A stretch of DNA of 64,000 nt from F23-B02 sp946405205 (GCA_946405205.1 CAMJGL010000007.1:26121-90120), one strand, 5' to 3'; positions 52,022 to 62,762 are shown, counted from the stretch's first letter. Numbers and translations are program-made. Notes: generated by a model not told the origin, from the sequence alone.

Positions 52022-55000
52022 TTATTTTTCATCCACAAAAACGGTCTCGCCGCTGTCAAGGAAATACAGCGCGCATTGTTTGACGGGCTTTCCGGTTATC
52101 CTACCGACGGCGATGGCGTAGGCCCTGAGCTGACCGGCATATGCCTTTGCCCTCTCTGTGAGCGCACTTCCCCTTACTCTGTCGGTCTTATAGTCTATGA
52201 CCGTGAGCTCGCCCTTTTCCTCGATGAGACAGTCCACTACGCCCTGGAGCAGGACTTTTTCGCCCTCGCCGCCTTCAAAGAAGTCCTCCGCGGGGCACAG
52301 GAGCGAAAATCTGAACTCGCGGCGCATATTATCCGCCGCCATGATGCGCCGTCCCAGCTCCGAACCGAACAGCCGCAGAACGCCGGGCACGTCCACCGCC
52401 TCGGCCTGCCGCTGACTGAGGTGCTTTGAGGCAGTGAGCCGCTCCAGCTCCTCCCTCACGCCCTGCTCGGTCTGCGCCTTGGCGTAGTCGATAAACTGCA
52501 GCAGCATATGCGTCGCGGTGCCCTTTTCCGCGCCGCTGAGCGGCTTTTTATTCCGCAGGAAATCGGGGCTTCGGAAAGAGCGCCGCGCCTTAGGCGCGAT
52601 GCTGACGGCTTCCCCGTCGTCCTCCTGAGCGCCCTTGAGCTCCGTCGCCGTAACCTTGGAGGGCAGGGACGCGCCAGCGAAGGGGTAGGCAAAGCTCAGG
52701 TTTTTCTCAAGCTCCGCGACGAGTTCGGGGTCTGCCTTGGCAGACGGCTCTGCGGGCTTTTCTTCCTCCTGAGCGCCGTCGGAGCCGGAGCCGACTATGC
52801 TGAGCTTCAGCCTGCTGCCGTCATCGCACAGCAGCGCGTACATCATCCACTCGGACAGCGAGCCGGCCGACATCAAGACCTCCGGCGGCATGGGTCTTGA
52901 GACCATGAGCATGAGCTTTTTGAGCTTGGACTCAGGATCCTTCACTGCGGCGCTCACGATGAGCCGCTCACGCGCTCGGGTCAGCGCAACGTACAGAAGG
53001 CGCATCTCCTCGGACAGCAGCTCCCTGTCGGCTCTGAGCTTTATGGCTCTGCGTGCAAGCGAGGGGTATTCTATCCCCCGCTCTACGTCCACGACCTTGG
53101 GGCCGAGACCCAGCACGGGATGCACCGTCACCGGCGACTGCGAATCGTTTTTGTTGAAGCGGCGGGAGGTGTCGCACAGGAACACAACGGGAAACTCAAG
53201 GCCCTTGGACTTGTGCACCGTCATTATCTGCACGGCGTTGCCCGTCGCGCCTCGGGCCATATCGTCGCCCCGCTCGGCGAGCTTTCCCAGCCATTCGTTG
53301 AAGCGGTGCAGGCCGCGGAAGCCTCCCTTTTCAAAGCGCTTTGCAAGCTCCAGCATCAGGCGCAGGTTAGAGCAGCGAAGCTGCCCGTCCGGCATCGCGG
53401 CGCACAGCGCCATGAGGTCGAGCTCATCATAAATATGCCGCAGCAACTCGCCCGGCTCCGTATCCGGGGCGCGGTCGCGCAGGCCGTTGAGCGTCTTTAA
53501 AAACGCGGCGCACTTTTCGTTGTTCTCCGCGGTTTTTATAAGTGCGGTGTAAAAATCGCATTTTTTATCCGTCACGCGTATCCCGGAAAGCTCGTCGGCG
53601 GTAAAGCCGAAGGCCGCCGAGCGGAGCACCGCGATGAGCGGCACGTCCTGACGGGGGTTGTCGATAACGGCAAGCAGGCACATGAGCAATGTTATCTCGT
53701 CCGACGCGAAAAAGCTGCCGCCCTGTCCCGAAGCGACCGGTATCTGCGCGGCGATGAGCTCGCGGCGGTAGGTCTCCCCGACGGCGTTTGCCGAGCGCAT
53801 CAAAAGCGCGATATCGCCGTAGCGCAGGGGTCTGCCGCCCACCTCCATGCCGGAGGCCATGAGCTGCTTTATCTTTTCCGCGACGGCGGCGGCCTCTCTT
53901 GTCGTTCTGTCGCGCATGTCGTCCTCGTCGCTGTTAACGTCCACGAGCATGAGCTCAGGCAAAGTGCCGTCGCCCTCATAGCCCGCGCCGTACTTCAGCT
54001 CCGCCTTTTCGTCGTAATCCAGCTCGCCGAGCTTTCCCGACATACAGCAGCGGAAAACGTGGTTGGCTCCCTCGATGACCTCGCGGCGGGAGCGGAAGTT
54101 CTCCTGAAGCATGATGCGCACGGGCTCGCCCTCCGGCGCGTCGGCAAGGTCTGAGTAGCTGAGGTATTTTTCGGCGAATATCGTGGGGTCCGCAAGGCGG
54201 AAGCGGTAGATCGACTGCTTCATATCGCCGACCATGAACAGGTTTTTCCCGTCTTTGGACAGCGCCCGGAATATCGTATCCTGCACGCGGTTTACGTCCT
54301 GATACTCGTCGACCATTATCTCGGTGTAGCGCTGAGATGCCTCGTGCGCAAGCCCGGTCGGGCTGCCGTCGGGATTTGTCAGCAGCCTTGCCGTCATATG
54401 CTCGAGATCGGAAAAATCGACCTCGGCGCGGCGGCGCTTTTCCGCGGCGTAGGCTCTGTCGAAGCGCAGCGTCAGCTCAAGCAGCGCCCGCATGGCGGGA
54501 GCCGTCGCACGCATATCGCAAAGCAGCTCCTCACTTGTGTCCGACAGAAGCTCCGCGTACTTTTTGACCTGCGCCTTACACACATCGCGCACTGCCTTTA
54601 TGTATTCGGAAAGCTCCGGGTTTGGAGATTTCGTCAGCCTGCCGAGGTTCGGATATTCAATGGGCAGAAGGCTTCTCGCCCTGTCCCAGCCCTCGTCGAG
54701 AGCGCGGGAAAAATCCCTGAGCTGCAGCGCGGTCTCCGCAATGCTCGGCCCGTATTTTTCGGCGATTTTCTCCTCCGCCGAAGCCTCGCGCACAAGAAGC
54801 TCCATGCGGTCTGCCCAGTAGTCGGCGGACATTTTGACGTTTTCCAGTATCTCCGCGCCCCACGGGGTCTTTCCCGCGTCGTCCGTTTCAGTTTCGTATG
54901 CCGCTATCTGCCGCGCAGCCCAGTCCTCGGGTCTTGCGTGGCTCTGCATTTTTTTGTGTATGCTCACGACGAGCTCAGCCAGGCGCTTATCGTCGCGCCC

Positions 55001-55486
55001 CCTGCCCACGGTGTCGGCAAGGAGCCTGAAGCCCTCGTCGGGTGCCTCGTAGCACTCGTCCATGACGCGCTCGAGCACCGCGGCCTTTATCGCCTCGGCC
55101 CTGTCCTCCTCGATGACCCGAAACTCCGGCGACAGCCCCGCCGCGTGGCAGTTTTCGCGCAGGAAGCTCTGGCAGAAGCTGTGGATTGTGCCTATCTGCG
55201 CCCGCTGGCACAGCGCGCTCTGGCGGCGCAGCCGTCGGTTGTCGGGCTCCGACGCAAGGCGCAGGGCGATCTCGTCCATGATGCGGCTGCGCAGCTCCGC
55301 CGCCGCGGCCTTGGTGAAGGTTATGACCAGAAAGCTGTCGATATCCGCGTCGTCGGATATCCTCGACAGCAGCCGCTCGGTGAGCACCTTGGTCTTGCCG
55401 CTGCCTGCCGCCGCCGAAACGAGCACCGTCCTGCCGCGGGTGAATATAGCGTCGCGCTGGGAAGCCGTCGGTTTGAACTCAGCCAT
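52022..55486 (-). CDS. addA: ATP-dependent helicase/nuclease subunit A
   Basis: 1154 residues from ATG 55486 (AAGGAGG 8 bp upstream; longer starts lie inside addB). UvrD-type superfamily 1 helicase: Walker A SAAAGSGKT (Lys31), VDEYQDVN, later motifs QIMTVHKSKGLEFPVV and LLYVALTRARERL. C-terminal RecB-type nuclease (GVVDCL...LTVIDYKTD, about 1097). With AddB it resects double-strand breaks and degrades linear DNA up to Chi-like sites. Overlaps addB by 8 bp. Confidence 0.97.
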   Translation of the reverse strand: MAEFKPTASQRDAIFTRGRTVLVSAAAGSGKTKVLTERLLSRISDDADIDSFLVITFTKAAAAELRSRIMDEIALRLASEPDNRRLRRQSALCQRAQIGTIHSFCQSFLRENCHAAGLSPEFRVIEEDRAEAIKAAVLERVMDECYEAPDEGFRLLADTVGRGRDDKRLAELVVSIHKKMQSHARPEDWAARQIAAYETETDDAGKTPWGAEILENVKMSADYWADRMELLVREASAEEKIAEKYGPSIAETALQLRDFSRALDEGWDRARSLLPIEYPNLGRLTKSPNPELSEYIKAVRDVCKAQVKKYAELLSDTSEELLCDMRATAPAMRALLELTLRFDRAYAAEKRRRAEVDFSDLEHMTARLLTNPDGSPTGLAHEASQRYTEIMVDEYQDVNRVQDTIFRALSKDGKNLFMVGDMKQSIYRFRLADPTIFAEKYLSYSDLADAPEGEPVRIMLQENFRSRREVIEGANHVFRCCMSGKLGELDYDEKAELKYGAGYEGDGTLPELMLVDVNSDEDDMRDRTTREAAAVAEKIKQLMASGMEVGGRPLRYGDIALLMRSANAVGETYRRELIAAQIPVASGQGGSFFASDEITLLMCLLAVIDNPRQDVPLIAVLRSAAFGFTADELSGIRVTDKKCDFYTALIKTAENNEKCAAFLKTLNGLRDRAPDTEPGELLRHIYDELDLMALCAAMPDGQLRCSNLRLMLELAKRFEKGGFRGLHRFNEWLGKLAERGDDMARGATGNAVQIMTVHKSKGLEFPVVFLCDTSRRFNKNDSQSPVTVHPVLGLGPKVVDVERGIEYPSLARRAIKLRADRELLSEEMRLLYVALTRARERLIVSAAVKDPESKLKKLMLMVSRPMPPEVLMSAGSLSEWMMYALLCDDGSRLKLSIVGSGSDGAQEEEKPAEPSAKADPELVAELEKNLSFAYPFAGASLPSKVTATELKGAQEDDGEAVSIAPKARRSFRSPDFLRNKKPLSGAEKGTATHMLLQFIDYAKAQTEQGVREELERLTASKHLSQRQAEAVDVPGVLRLFGSELGRRIMAADNMRREFRFSLLCPAEDFFEGGEGEKVLLQGVVDCLIEEKGELTVIDYKTDRVRGSALTERAKAYAGQLRAYAIAVGRITGKPVKQCALYFLDSGETVFVDEK

Positions 55487-58400
55487 TTTCCCCGCCTCCT
55501 TCAAGAATGTTCCACACCTTTGTTGCGGCAAGGCGCGGCGTCGGGCGCATATGCTCGCCGTTTTCGCCGTCGGTGAAGCGGCAGGCCTCAACGTAATCGC
55601 AGTTTGCGCAGGCGCTCTCCTGCTGGGCGCGGTAATACGGGTCGGCGGCTATGCTGCCGCGTCTGAGCTCGGCCGCCATCGACCTGAGCGTATCGTCGAT
55701 GTGCCTTGCAAGAAGCCCCAGACGCTCCGCCGAAACGAGGGCGTCGCCCTGAGGAACGCCGTTTTTGAACTTCACGGGGATGTATCGGGGGTCCTCCCCG
55801 TGCTCCATGGCGTTAATAACGCCGGGGTCGTCGAGTATCAGCCCGCTGCGTTTTACCCTGCCCGAGCGCTCCTTTTCAAGAGCCTCGTCGCTGAGCCTTG
55901 TGCCCGAGGAAATCACAACATCCTTCGCGGGGATATACAGCACCCCTGCGGGTACTATCTCGCTGCCGTACAGCAGCCTGCCGTTTTCCGACAGCGAAAA
56001 CAGATACAGCAGCATCTGCAGGTTCATGCCGTACAGCACATCGGACAGCTCAAAGCGCTTGCTGCCGGTCTTGTAATCGACAACGCGAAGGTACAGCTTG
56101 CCCTCGTGCAGCCAGCCGTCGACCCTGTCGGCGATGCCGGTGAGAACAAGGCTGTCCTCGCCCTCGCCGAGCTGAAGCGGCGGCAGGTTCTCGGTTTTGC
56201 CGAAGTCAAGCTCAAATGACAGGGGCTCGAAGTCCGAGCTTCTCAGCTCGTTGGCCATGTCCTGCACGATCTGCTGCACGCTTTTCGTCAGGCGGCGGAA
56301 AAGATATTCAAACCGCTTCGACTTCTCCCTGAAATCGTTCAGCGTATCGTGAACGTATTCGGCGATGTATTTGTCCGTCAGCCTGCGCAGCTCATCGTCG
56401 CTTATATTTTTATAGCCGCCTGCCTGCGACACGTCGCGGGCCACGCGCTCTAAGATATAGTGCATGAAAACGCCCATCTCCGGCGCCGTGAAGCCCGCCG
56501 GCTCGCGGGGCTTTGCACCAAGAGCATAACGCATGAAATATGCAAAGCGGCAGGAGGCGAATTTATCTATCCTCGAAGCGGAAAAGTGTATTTTATCGCC
56601 GTAAAGCGCCCGCACGGAGTCCCTTGACAGGCTGCCGCGTTTAAGCTCCGAGGCACGGCGCAGAGTCTCAAGGCGCTCGGGATCGTTAGCGGCGAAGTAT
56701 TCCGCCGCCGAGGCTTCCGCCGCTCCGCCGCCGCGCAGTGCATGGGCTGCAAGCTCCATGGCGGGAGCTGCGGCGTTCATCCTCAGCTTCGACAGGCTCA
56801 CGGCCTTATCCTCAAGCCCGAACATCGCTCTTGCGCGGTTTACGACGAAGGCCGGTCTCTGCGCCTCGCCGCTTTCGTTGAAGGCGGGCAGGCAGAAGCT
56901 CAGACTCTCCGAGGGCAGGGTCAGGCAGTTGTACACGAGTGAAAATTCCCGCCAGAGCTCGCTCTCGCCCGCGCCGCCGAGGTCGATGTCCATCTGCAGC
57001 AGCCTTTTGCGCTCCTCGGCGGAGAAAACGCCTGCATCGGCGTCCGTTTTGGGTATGCGCGTGTCCGTCGCGCCCAGCACGATGAGATGCTTTATGTTCC
57101 TGCGGCGCATACGGTCAAAATCCCCCGCCGTCACGCGGTCGAGAGCCGCGGGTATGGTGCCGACGTCGTATTTTGACAGCATGAGCGTGAACAGCCTGCC
57201 GAAGGCTTCGCGGTCTATCGCCGTGTCGCCGAGTATCGCCGCGCTCTGCTCAAGCGCGGACACTGTTATATCCCAGAGCTGGGCATATTCCTGAGCCGCC
57301 TCTGCTCTGCCGGCATCGGCAAGCTCCTCCGCGCGCGCACTCAGCCTTTCCGACAGCTCAAGCTCCTCCAGAAGCTGCGCCAGAGCCTCCGCCTGTCCGG
57401 CGGCGGTATCGGCGCTTTTCGTGTTCTCCGCAAAGCGCAGTAAGGGCGCGGACACCCGCCTGCGCAGCTCGTTTATCCTGCTCAGAGTATCATAGGCCGC
57501 GTCGTTAAATTCCGCGCCGTAGCCGTCCGGGTGCAGACGCCAGTCCTCGCCGCGTGTCCATGCCGAGCCGCGAAGCTGCCACATGAAAATGTAGTTTTCA
57601 AGCTCGTCGCACTCCTCGCGGCTGAGTCCCGCAAGGCCGGTACGTAGGTAATCCAGCACGTCGGAGCTGTCCCAGCCGCCGTCGACTATCTCATACGCCG
57701 AGGAAATGAGCATCGGCAGAGGCTTTGAAAGAAGATCCGACTTTCGCGCGGTGTAAAGCGGTGCGCCGTAATGCGCAAACGCGCTCTCAAGGCTCAGCCT
57801 GTAGTCGTCAAAGCCACGCGCCGCAACGGCGATATCGCGCCAGCGGCAGCCCGTTTCGCGCACGAGCTCAACCGCTCGCGCCGCCGCGAACTCGCACTCT
57901 GCGCTCATATCGGGCGCGGTGCTTATGCTTATATTTTCTATTTTTTCGGGGTACACGGCGGAGGAGTAGCTGAACATATTGTCGGCGTAATAGACCAGAG
58001 CCGCGTCCTTGCTGCCCGTCTCCTCCCAGCGGCGTACCTGCGTTTCGATGCCCTTTTCCTTTGCAAAGGCAAGGAGCGTGCGCGCAGTTATGCGGCACAG
58101 CTCAAATATCTCGCTGCCGCCTTTGAGATCGTCGCAGCCGAGGCACACGGTAAGATCCACGCCCTTTAAAAGCAGCTCCTCGAGCACACGTCGCTCCTGC
58201 GCGGTGAAGTCGGTAAAGCCGTCGACATACACATGGCTGCCCCTGCCCAGAGAGCTTTCGGGTATCTGCCGGGCAAGCCGCGTGAGCCGGTCGGTGGGGT
58301 CTGCGTGGCCGTTTGCCACGACCGCGTCATAGGCCTCGAGCACAAGGCCGAGGTCGTGCAGCTTATCGGCAAGCGCGCCCTCGCAGACTTCCGAAGCCTC

Positions 58401-58814
58401 AAGCAGCTTTTCGGAACTCACGCAGGCGGTCTTGAGCTCGTCGATCTCCGCGAGCAGCATCGCCTGAAGCTCCGACCTGCGCCTTGCGGCGGAATATACC
58501 CTCAGCCTTGAATACAGGCCGTCGGCCGCAAGCGCCATGCAAAGCAGCCTGCCGCCCTTGTCAAGATACGCCTGCGCAAGGCCGCCGAGCTCGGTGCTTA
58601 TCCTGCGTGCAAGTCCCGTGAAGCTCAGTACCTCGGCATAGAGCGAAAGGCTGTCGCCGCACATGGCGCACAGCTCGCGCTCGGCCTCGTGGCTGTACTG
58701 CTCGGGTACGAGCAGGATATATCCGCCCTCGCCCTTGTCCGCCGCGGCCTTTATTTCCGACATGACCGCCGCGCTTTTGCCCGTGCCTGCCCTGCCGTAA
58801 AATATTCTCAGCAT
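55479..58814 (-). CDS. addB: ATP-dependent helicase/nuclease subunit B
   Basis: 1111 residues. Walker A-like GRAGTGKS at the N terminus; the helicase half is otherwise degenerate, as usual for AddB. C-terminal nuclease (GIADRVDGW...LRVVDYKTGS, about 911). Iron-sulphur cysteines: one near 755 (FASCRF) and three near 1080 (CANCDYVEAC). First gene of addBA. Confidence 0.96.
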   Translation of the reverse strand: MLRIFYGRAGTGKSAAVMSEIKAAADKGEGGYILLVPEQYSHEAERELCAMCGDSLSLYAEVLSFTGLARRISTELGGLAQAYLDKGGRLLCMALAADGLYSRLRVYSAARRRSELQAMLLAEIDELKTACVSSEKLLEASEVCEGALADKLHDLGLVLEAYDAVVANGHADPTDRLTRLARQIPESSLGRGSHVYVDGFTDFTAQERRVLEELLLKGVDLTVCLGCDDLKGGSEIFELCRITARTLLAFAKEKGIETQVRRWEETGSKDAALVYYADNMFSYSSAVYPEKIENISISTAPDMSAECEFAAARAVELVRETGCRWRDIAVAARGFDDYRLSLESAFAHYGAPLYTARKSDLLSKPLPMLISSAYEIVDGGWDSSDVLDYLRTGLAGLSREECDELENYIFMWQLRGSAWTRGEDWRLHPDGYGAEFNDAAYDTLSRINELRRRVSAPLLRFAENTKSADTAAGQAEALAQLLEELELSERLSARAEELADAGRAEAAQEYAQLWDITVSALEQSAAILGDTAIDREAFGRLFTLMLSKYDVGTIPAALDRVTAGDFDRMRRRNIKHLIVLGATDTRIPKTDADAGVFSAEERKRLLQMDIDLGGAGESELWREFSLVYNCLTLPSESLSFCLPAFNESGEAQRPAFVVNRARAMFGLEDKAVSLSKLRMNAAAPAMELAAHALRGGGAAEASAAEYFAANDPERLETLRRASELKRGSLSRDSVRALYGDKIHFSASRIDKFASCRFAYFMRYALGAKPREPAGFTAPEMGVFMHYILERVARDVSQAGGYKNISDDELRRLTDKYIAEYVHDTLNDFREKSKRFEYLFRRLTKSVQQIVQDMANELRSSDFEPLSFELDFGKTENLPPLQLGEGEDSLVLTGIADRVDGWLHEGKLYLRVVDYKTGSKRFELSDVLYGMNLQMLLYLFSLSENGRLLYGSEIVPAGVLYIPAKDVVISSGTRLSDEALEKERSGRVKRSGLILDDPGVINAMEHGEDPRYIPVKFKNGVPQGDALVSAERLGLLARHIDDTLRSMAAELRRGSIAADPYYRAQQESACANCDYVEACRFTDGENGEHMRPTPRLAATKVWNILEGGGENG

Positions 58815-58929
58815 CCCTTCACCGCCTTTGTACTTTTGCTTTATTTTTATATTGTATCAAACTCTCGCTCCATGGGCAAGAGATACCTTTTGTGCGAAAA
58901 ACTTGTCAAGCTTTTCTTGCGCCGTGCGG

Positions 58930-58958
58930 TTGAATATGCTCCGTATGGGTGGTAAAAT
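58930..58958 (+). promoter_or_regulatory. Promoter of the aminotransferase gene
   Basis: TTGAAT (58930-58935), 17-bp spacer, TAAAAT (58953-58958), 48 bp before the chosen start. Confidence 0.6.
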
Positions 58959-59005
58959 ATGATAAACGCAGAAAAACAGTTCAATTTGAAAGGAAGCATC
59001 AGCGC

Positions 59006-60196
59006 ATGAAATATTCAGGCAAGATAGAAAAATGCGGGCTTTCACCCATGAGAAAGTTCGCTCCCTACGCCGCCGAGGCCGTCAAAAACGGCAAGAAGGT
59101 TTACCACCTGAACATCGGCCAGCCGGATATAGCCACACCCGCGGCCTACTTTGAGGCGGTCAAAAACTTCTCCCAGCCTGTTCTGGAGTACGCGCCCTCC
59201 GACGGCGTTCCCGAAATGATAAACGCCGTCGTCGACTACTACGGCAGGATAGGCGCACCGATAAACAGCAAGCAGGTGCTCGTCACCACCGGCGGCTCCG
59301 AGGCGCTTCAGATCGCCCTTTCCTGCATCCTCGACGAGGGCGACGAGATCATCATCCCCGAGCCGTTTTACCCCAACTACTCCACCTTCGTGACCCTCAC
59401 CGGAGCGACTGTCCGCCCCATCACCACAAAGCCCGAGGAGGGATATAAGTTCGCCGTGCGCGAGCGCGTGGAGGCCTGCATAAACGAGCGCACCCGCGCC
59501 ATCATGTTCACGAACCCCGGCAACCCCACCGGCACCGTCCTGACCGAGGAGGAGCTGCGTCTCATGGCGGACATCGCCCGCGAGCACGGGCTTTTCATCA
59601 TCGGCGACGAGGTCTACCGCGAATTTGTCTACGGCGGCGAGAAGCTCATGAGCCTTTTGCAGCTTGAGGGCTATGAGGACAACGTTGTCGTCATCGACTC
59701 GGTCTCCAAGCGCTTTTCCGCCTGCGGCGCACGCATCGGCTGCATGATAACCAGAAACAAGGAGCTGTATAACCACGCGATGAAGTGGTGCCAGGGCCGT
59801 CTTTGCACCTCCACCATCGACCAGATCGCCTCCGCGGCGCTCTACTCCGTGGGCCCCGAGTATTTCGACGCGGTGCGCAGGGAATACTGCGCGCGCAAGG
59901 ACGCGCTCGTCGAGGGGCTCAAGAAGATCGACGGCGTTGTATATTCCGAGCCAAAGGGCGCGTTTTACGTCATGGCCAAGCTGCCGGTCGACGACGCCGA
60001 GAAGTTCCAGATCTGGATGCTCGAGGAGTTTGACGACAACGGCGACACGCTCATGTTCACCCCCGCCGAGAGCTTTTACAAAACTCCGCACACGGGCGTC
60101 AACGAGATACGCATGGCCTACGTCATCAACGAGGCCGACATCACCCGCTCCATGGAGCTGCTGAAAAAGGGCATCGAGGCTTACAACAAAAGATAA
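59006..60196 (+). CDS. Class I/II PLP-dependent aminotransferase
   Basis: 396 residues from ATG 59006 (AAAGGAAG about 11 bp upstream; an earlier ATG at 58949 falls on the -10 box). Fold type I motifs: LNIGQPDIATP, TTGGSEALQIAL, NPGNPTG, DEVYREF and the PLP lysine in DSVSKRFSACGARIG. Aspartate/aromatic-type aminotransferase; amino acid specificity not predictable. Lone gene with terminator. Confidence 0.93.
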   Translation: MKYSGKIEKCGLSPMRKFAPYAAEAVKNGKKVYHLNIGQPDIATPAAYFEAVKNFSQPVLEYAPSDGVPEMINAVVDYYGRIGAPINSKQVLVTTGGSEALQIALSCILDEGDEIIIPEPFYPNYSTFVTLTGATVRPITTKPEEGYKFAVRERVEACINERTRAIMFTNPGNPTGTVLTEEELRLMADIAREHGLFIIGDEVYREFVYGGEKLMSLLQLEGYEDNVVVIDSVSKRFSACGARIGCMITRNKELYNHAMKWCQGRLCTSTIDQIASAALYSVGPEYFDAVRREYCARKDALVEGLKKIDGVVYSEPKGAFYVMAKLPVDDAEKFQIWMLEEFDDNGDTLMFTPAESFYKTPHTGVNEIRMAYVINEADITRSMELLKKGIEAYNKR

Positions 60197-60211
60197 CACG
60201 CATATAAAAGC

Positions 60212-60241
60212 AAAAAGACAGGGCAAACGCCCTGTCTTTTT
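60212..60241. terminator. Bidirectional terminator
   Basis: AAAAAGACAGGGC / GCCCTGTCTTTTT with a 4-base loop between convergent genes. Confidence 0.93.
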
Positions 60242-60244
60242 GCT

Positions 60245-60457
60245 TTACTGCATATTCAGCTCGTAGATCTCATCGTAGACCTCGTCGGCTTCGAGGCCGA
60301 AGGCATTGAGCTTTTCGTATTTCGGCGCGTCAAAGCCCTTTTCGTCGATAAGCTCATACAGCATTTTAAGCGCGGCATAGCTGCTTTCGGCCTCGAGCGC
60401 CTCCGGCAGATGCTCGGCAAGAAATGCTCTCGCGTGCTCGTTTATACTGTACTTCAT
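60245..60457 (-). CDS. Small helical protein downstream of rarD
   Basis: 70 residues, acidic, helical (YAALKMLYELIDEKGFDAPK). Starts 2 bp after the rarD stop with AAGGAG overlapping the rarD end, so it is co-translated. No family recognised. Confidence 0.65.
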   Translation of the reverse strand: MKYSINEHARAFLAEHLPEALEAESSYAALKMLYELIDEKGFDAPKYEKLNAFGLEADEVYDEIYELNMQ

Positions 60458-60458
60458 C

Positions 60459-61334
60459 TTATTTCTCCTTTATCATAGTTTGGCGTTTAAGCTCGCTTAC
60501 GGTAAAAACAACTATCGCGGCGATGAAAAACGCAAGGCTTATGAGCTGGCTGGATGAAAAGCTCTCGCCCTTTATGAATGCGCATACAAGGCCGAAGGTC
60601 GGGCTCAGATACTGCGCAAAGCACATGAGCACCAGAGGCAGTCGGGATACGCAGCGCGAATACAAAAACATCGGCAGCGCCGTCACCACGCCCGAGCCCA
60701 GCAGCGGCAAATAGCTTGACGCGGGTATCTGCGCAAGCTCGGCTCTTTGGAAAAGCAGCATGAATATCACGGCGGGTATCGTCAGTATAAGCGTCTCGGC
60801 CGCGATGCTCAGGACGCCGTCGATGCTGACATTCTTTTTTATCGCGGCATAGACCGCCCAGTTGACAGCGATGATAAGCGAGGTATACGGAACGCTTCCG
60901 AAGGCCGCGGCGCTCACCACGACGCCCATGACGGCCACCGCCAGCGCGACAAAATGACCCGCGCCGCATTTTTCGCGGTAGATAAGCGCTCCGATAAGGA
61001 ACAGCAGCAGGGGGTTTATGTAGTAGCCGAGGCTGACGTCGATTATGTGGCCGGAGTTCACGAGGATGATATAAACCGTCCAGTCGGCAAGCAGAAACAG
61101 CGCCGCCGGCAGGAGGAATTTCATCATTTTCCTGTCCTTAAACAGGGCTTTGAGCTCGCCCGTGCGCTTCTGAAGTGCCAGAATGAGCACGGAAAACAGC
61201 GCCGCGAACAATATCCTCAGCGGCATCACCGTCATGGTGCCGACGTCCCCGATCAGGCCCCAGTAAAGCGGCTGGAAGCCCCACAGCATATAGCAGCCCA
61301 GAAGGGCGGCGGTATCTTTTTTCGTCATGCGCAC
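60459..61334 (-). CDS. EamA-family transporter, RarD-like
   Basis: 291 residues with ten predicted helices in two EamA halves. N-terminal GCYMLWGFQPLYWGL and PLRILFAALFSV are RarD-like. The second half has LSPTFGLVCAFIKGESFS. Exports an unknown small metabolite. Begins 5 bp after the ClC gene stop. Confidence 0.88.
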   Translation of the reverse strand: MRMTKKDTAALLGCYMLWGFQPLYWGLIGDVGTMTVMPLRILFAALFSVLILALQKRTGELKALFKDRKMMKFLLPAALFLLADWTVYIILVNSGHIIDVSLGYYINPLLLFLIGALIYREKCGAGHFVALAVAVMGVVVSAAAFGSVPYTSLIIAVNWAVYAAIKKNVSIDGVLSIAAETLILTIPAVIFMLLFQRAELAQIPASSYLPLLGSGVVTALPMFLYSRCVSRLPLVLMCFAQYLSPTFGLVCAFIKGESFSSSQLISLAFFIAAIVVFTVSELKRQTMIKEK

Positions 61335-61339
61335 ACCCT

Positions 61340-62593
61340 CTATTTGGCATAGCGGTTTATAAATTCCGCTCTGGTTTTCGAGTACATTATCTTCTGGCTG
61401 CTGTACAGGCCGAAATAGCCCGAGAGCATATAGGATATGCCGCAGGCAAGGGCGAAGTACAAGAGCTCTCCTGAGCCGAAAAGCTCCACCGACAGGATGA
61501 TGGATGCTATCGGGCAGTTGACCGCCCCGCAGAACACCGCAACGAGCGCTATCGCGGCGGCAAACTGCGGCGGGATGCCGAGCAGCGGCCCGGCGGTGCA
61601 GCCCAGGGCGGCGCCGATGAACATCGTCGGCACGATCTCGCCGCCCTTGAAGCCGAAGCCTATGCTGACGGCGGTGAACACGATCTTCCAGAAAAAGCCC
61701 CAGGCCGGAGCCTCGCCCTCGTTGAGCGCACGGCTTATGACGTCGGTGCCGATGCCGTTGTAGCTTTCGTCCCCGATCAGCAGGGTGAGCGCTATCACGA
61801 TCACGCCGCCGAGCGCAGTGCGGAGGTATATGTTTTTAATTTTGGCGGAGGCAAGCTGCTCCGTTTTGTGCATCGCAACGCAGAAGACTATGCTCACGAC
61901 GGCACATATGACCGCGAGCACGCAGACCTTCAGCAGCAGCAATGGCTCGAGCGGCTCGAGCGCGACCGCGTAGCGCATCGGCGCTATGCCGATGAGCCGG
62001 GATATCCCGTATGCCGTCACCGAAGCGACAAGGCAGGGTATGAAGCCCGAGTAGTACAGTATCCCGACGGATATGACCTCAAGGGCAAATATAGTCGCCG
62101 TGAGCGGAGTCCCGAACAGTGCCGCGAACACCGCGCTCATGCCGCACAGGGTCACAAGGCGCATGTCCTTATCGTCCAGCCTGAAAAGCCGCCCTATTCG
62201 GCAGCCTATCCCGCCGCCTATCTGCAGCGCCGCGCCCTCGCGTCCGGCAGAGCCGCCCACCAGATGGGTTATCGCGGTGGAGACGAATATCACCGGCACA
62301 AGGCGGATGTGTACCCGGCTGCCGTCGTGGATGGAGTCGATGATGCCGTTGGTGCCCTCGCCCTCCATCTTGCTGACGCGGTAGATAGCCGCTATGGCAA
62401 GGCCGCCGACCGGCAGCAGGAATATGAGCCAGGGGTTTGCACCGCGCACCGCCGTTACCCAATCGACCGTCAGGTGAAAGGCAGAGCCCACAAGGCCGCA
62501 TATCACGCCCGTCGCCGCCGAAAGCAGCACCCAGCGGTAAAATGTTCTGAAGTATTTTCCCGCCTTTATCGCGGTGCTTTTTATATCGGCCAC
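61340..62593 (-). CDS. ClC-family chloride channel/antiporter
   Basis: 417 residues, about 12 helices. ClC motifs are present: GEGTNGI near 75, GSAGREGAALQIGGGIG (gating Glu in GREG) and GFKGGEIVPTMFIGAALG. No CBS domains. The selectivity-filter Ser-containing motif is altered (GEGTNG rather than GSGIP), so the ion (chloride, fluoride or other) is unsettled. Upstream of rarD in the same operon. Confidence 0.9.
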   Translation of the reverse strand: MADIKSTAIKAGKYFRTFYRWVLLSAATGVICGLVGSAFHLTVDWVTAVRGANPWLIFLLPVGGLAIAAIYRVSKMEGEGTNGIIDSIHDGSRVHIRLVPVIFVSTAITHLVGGSAGREGAALQIGGGIGCRIGRLFRLDDKDMRLVTLCGMSAVFAALFGTPLTATIFALEVISVGILYYSGFIPCLVASVTAYGISRLIGIAPMRYAVALEPLEPLLLLKVCVLAVICAVVSIVFCVAMHKTEQLASAKIKNIYLRTALGGVIVIALTLLIGDESYNGIGTDVISRALNEGEAPAWGFFWKIVFTAVSIGFGFKGGEIVPTMFIGAALGCTAGPLLGIPPQFAAAIALVAVFCGAVNCPIASIILSVELFGSGELLYFALACGISYMLSGYFGLYSSQKIMYSKTRAEFINRYAK

Positions 62594-62762
62594 GGCTCTC
62601 CCCTCCCCTGTGCTTGAAATTGAGATAACTTAATTAATATATAACTCCGCCGCCGGATTGTCCAGAGGTTTATATTGCTCATGCGCGATTTTTCATATCC
62701 TCTCTTGATTTTTCGGCGCTTATTGGTTACAATCATAGAAAAGCTTTTAAGGAGTGACTGTT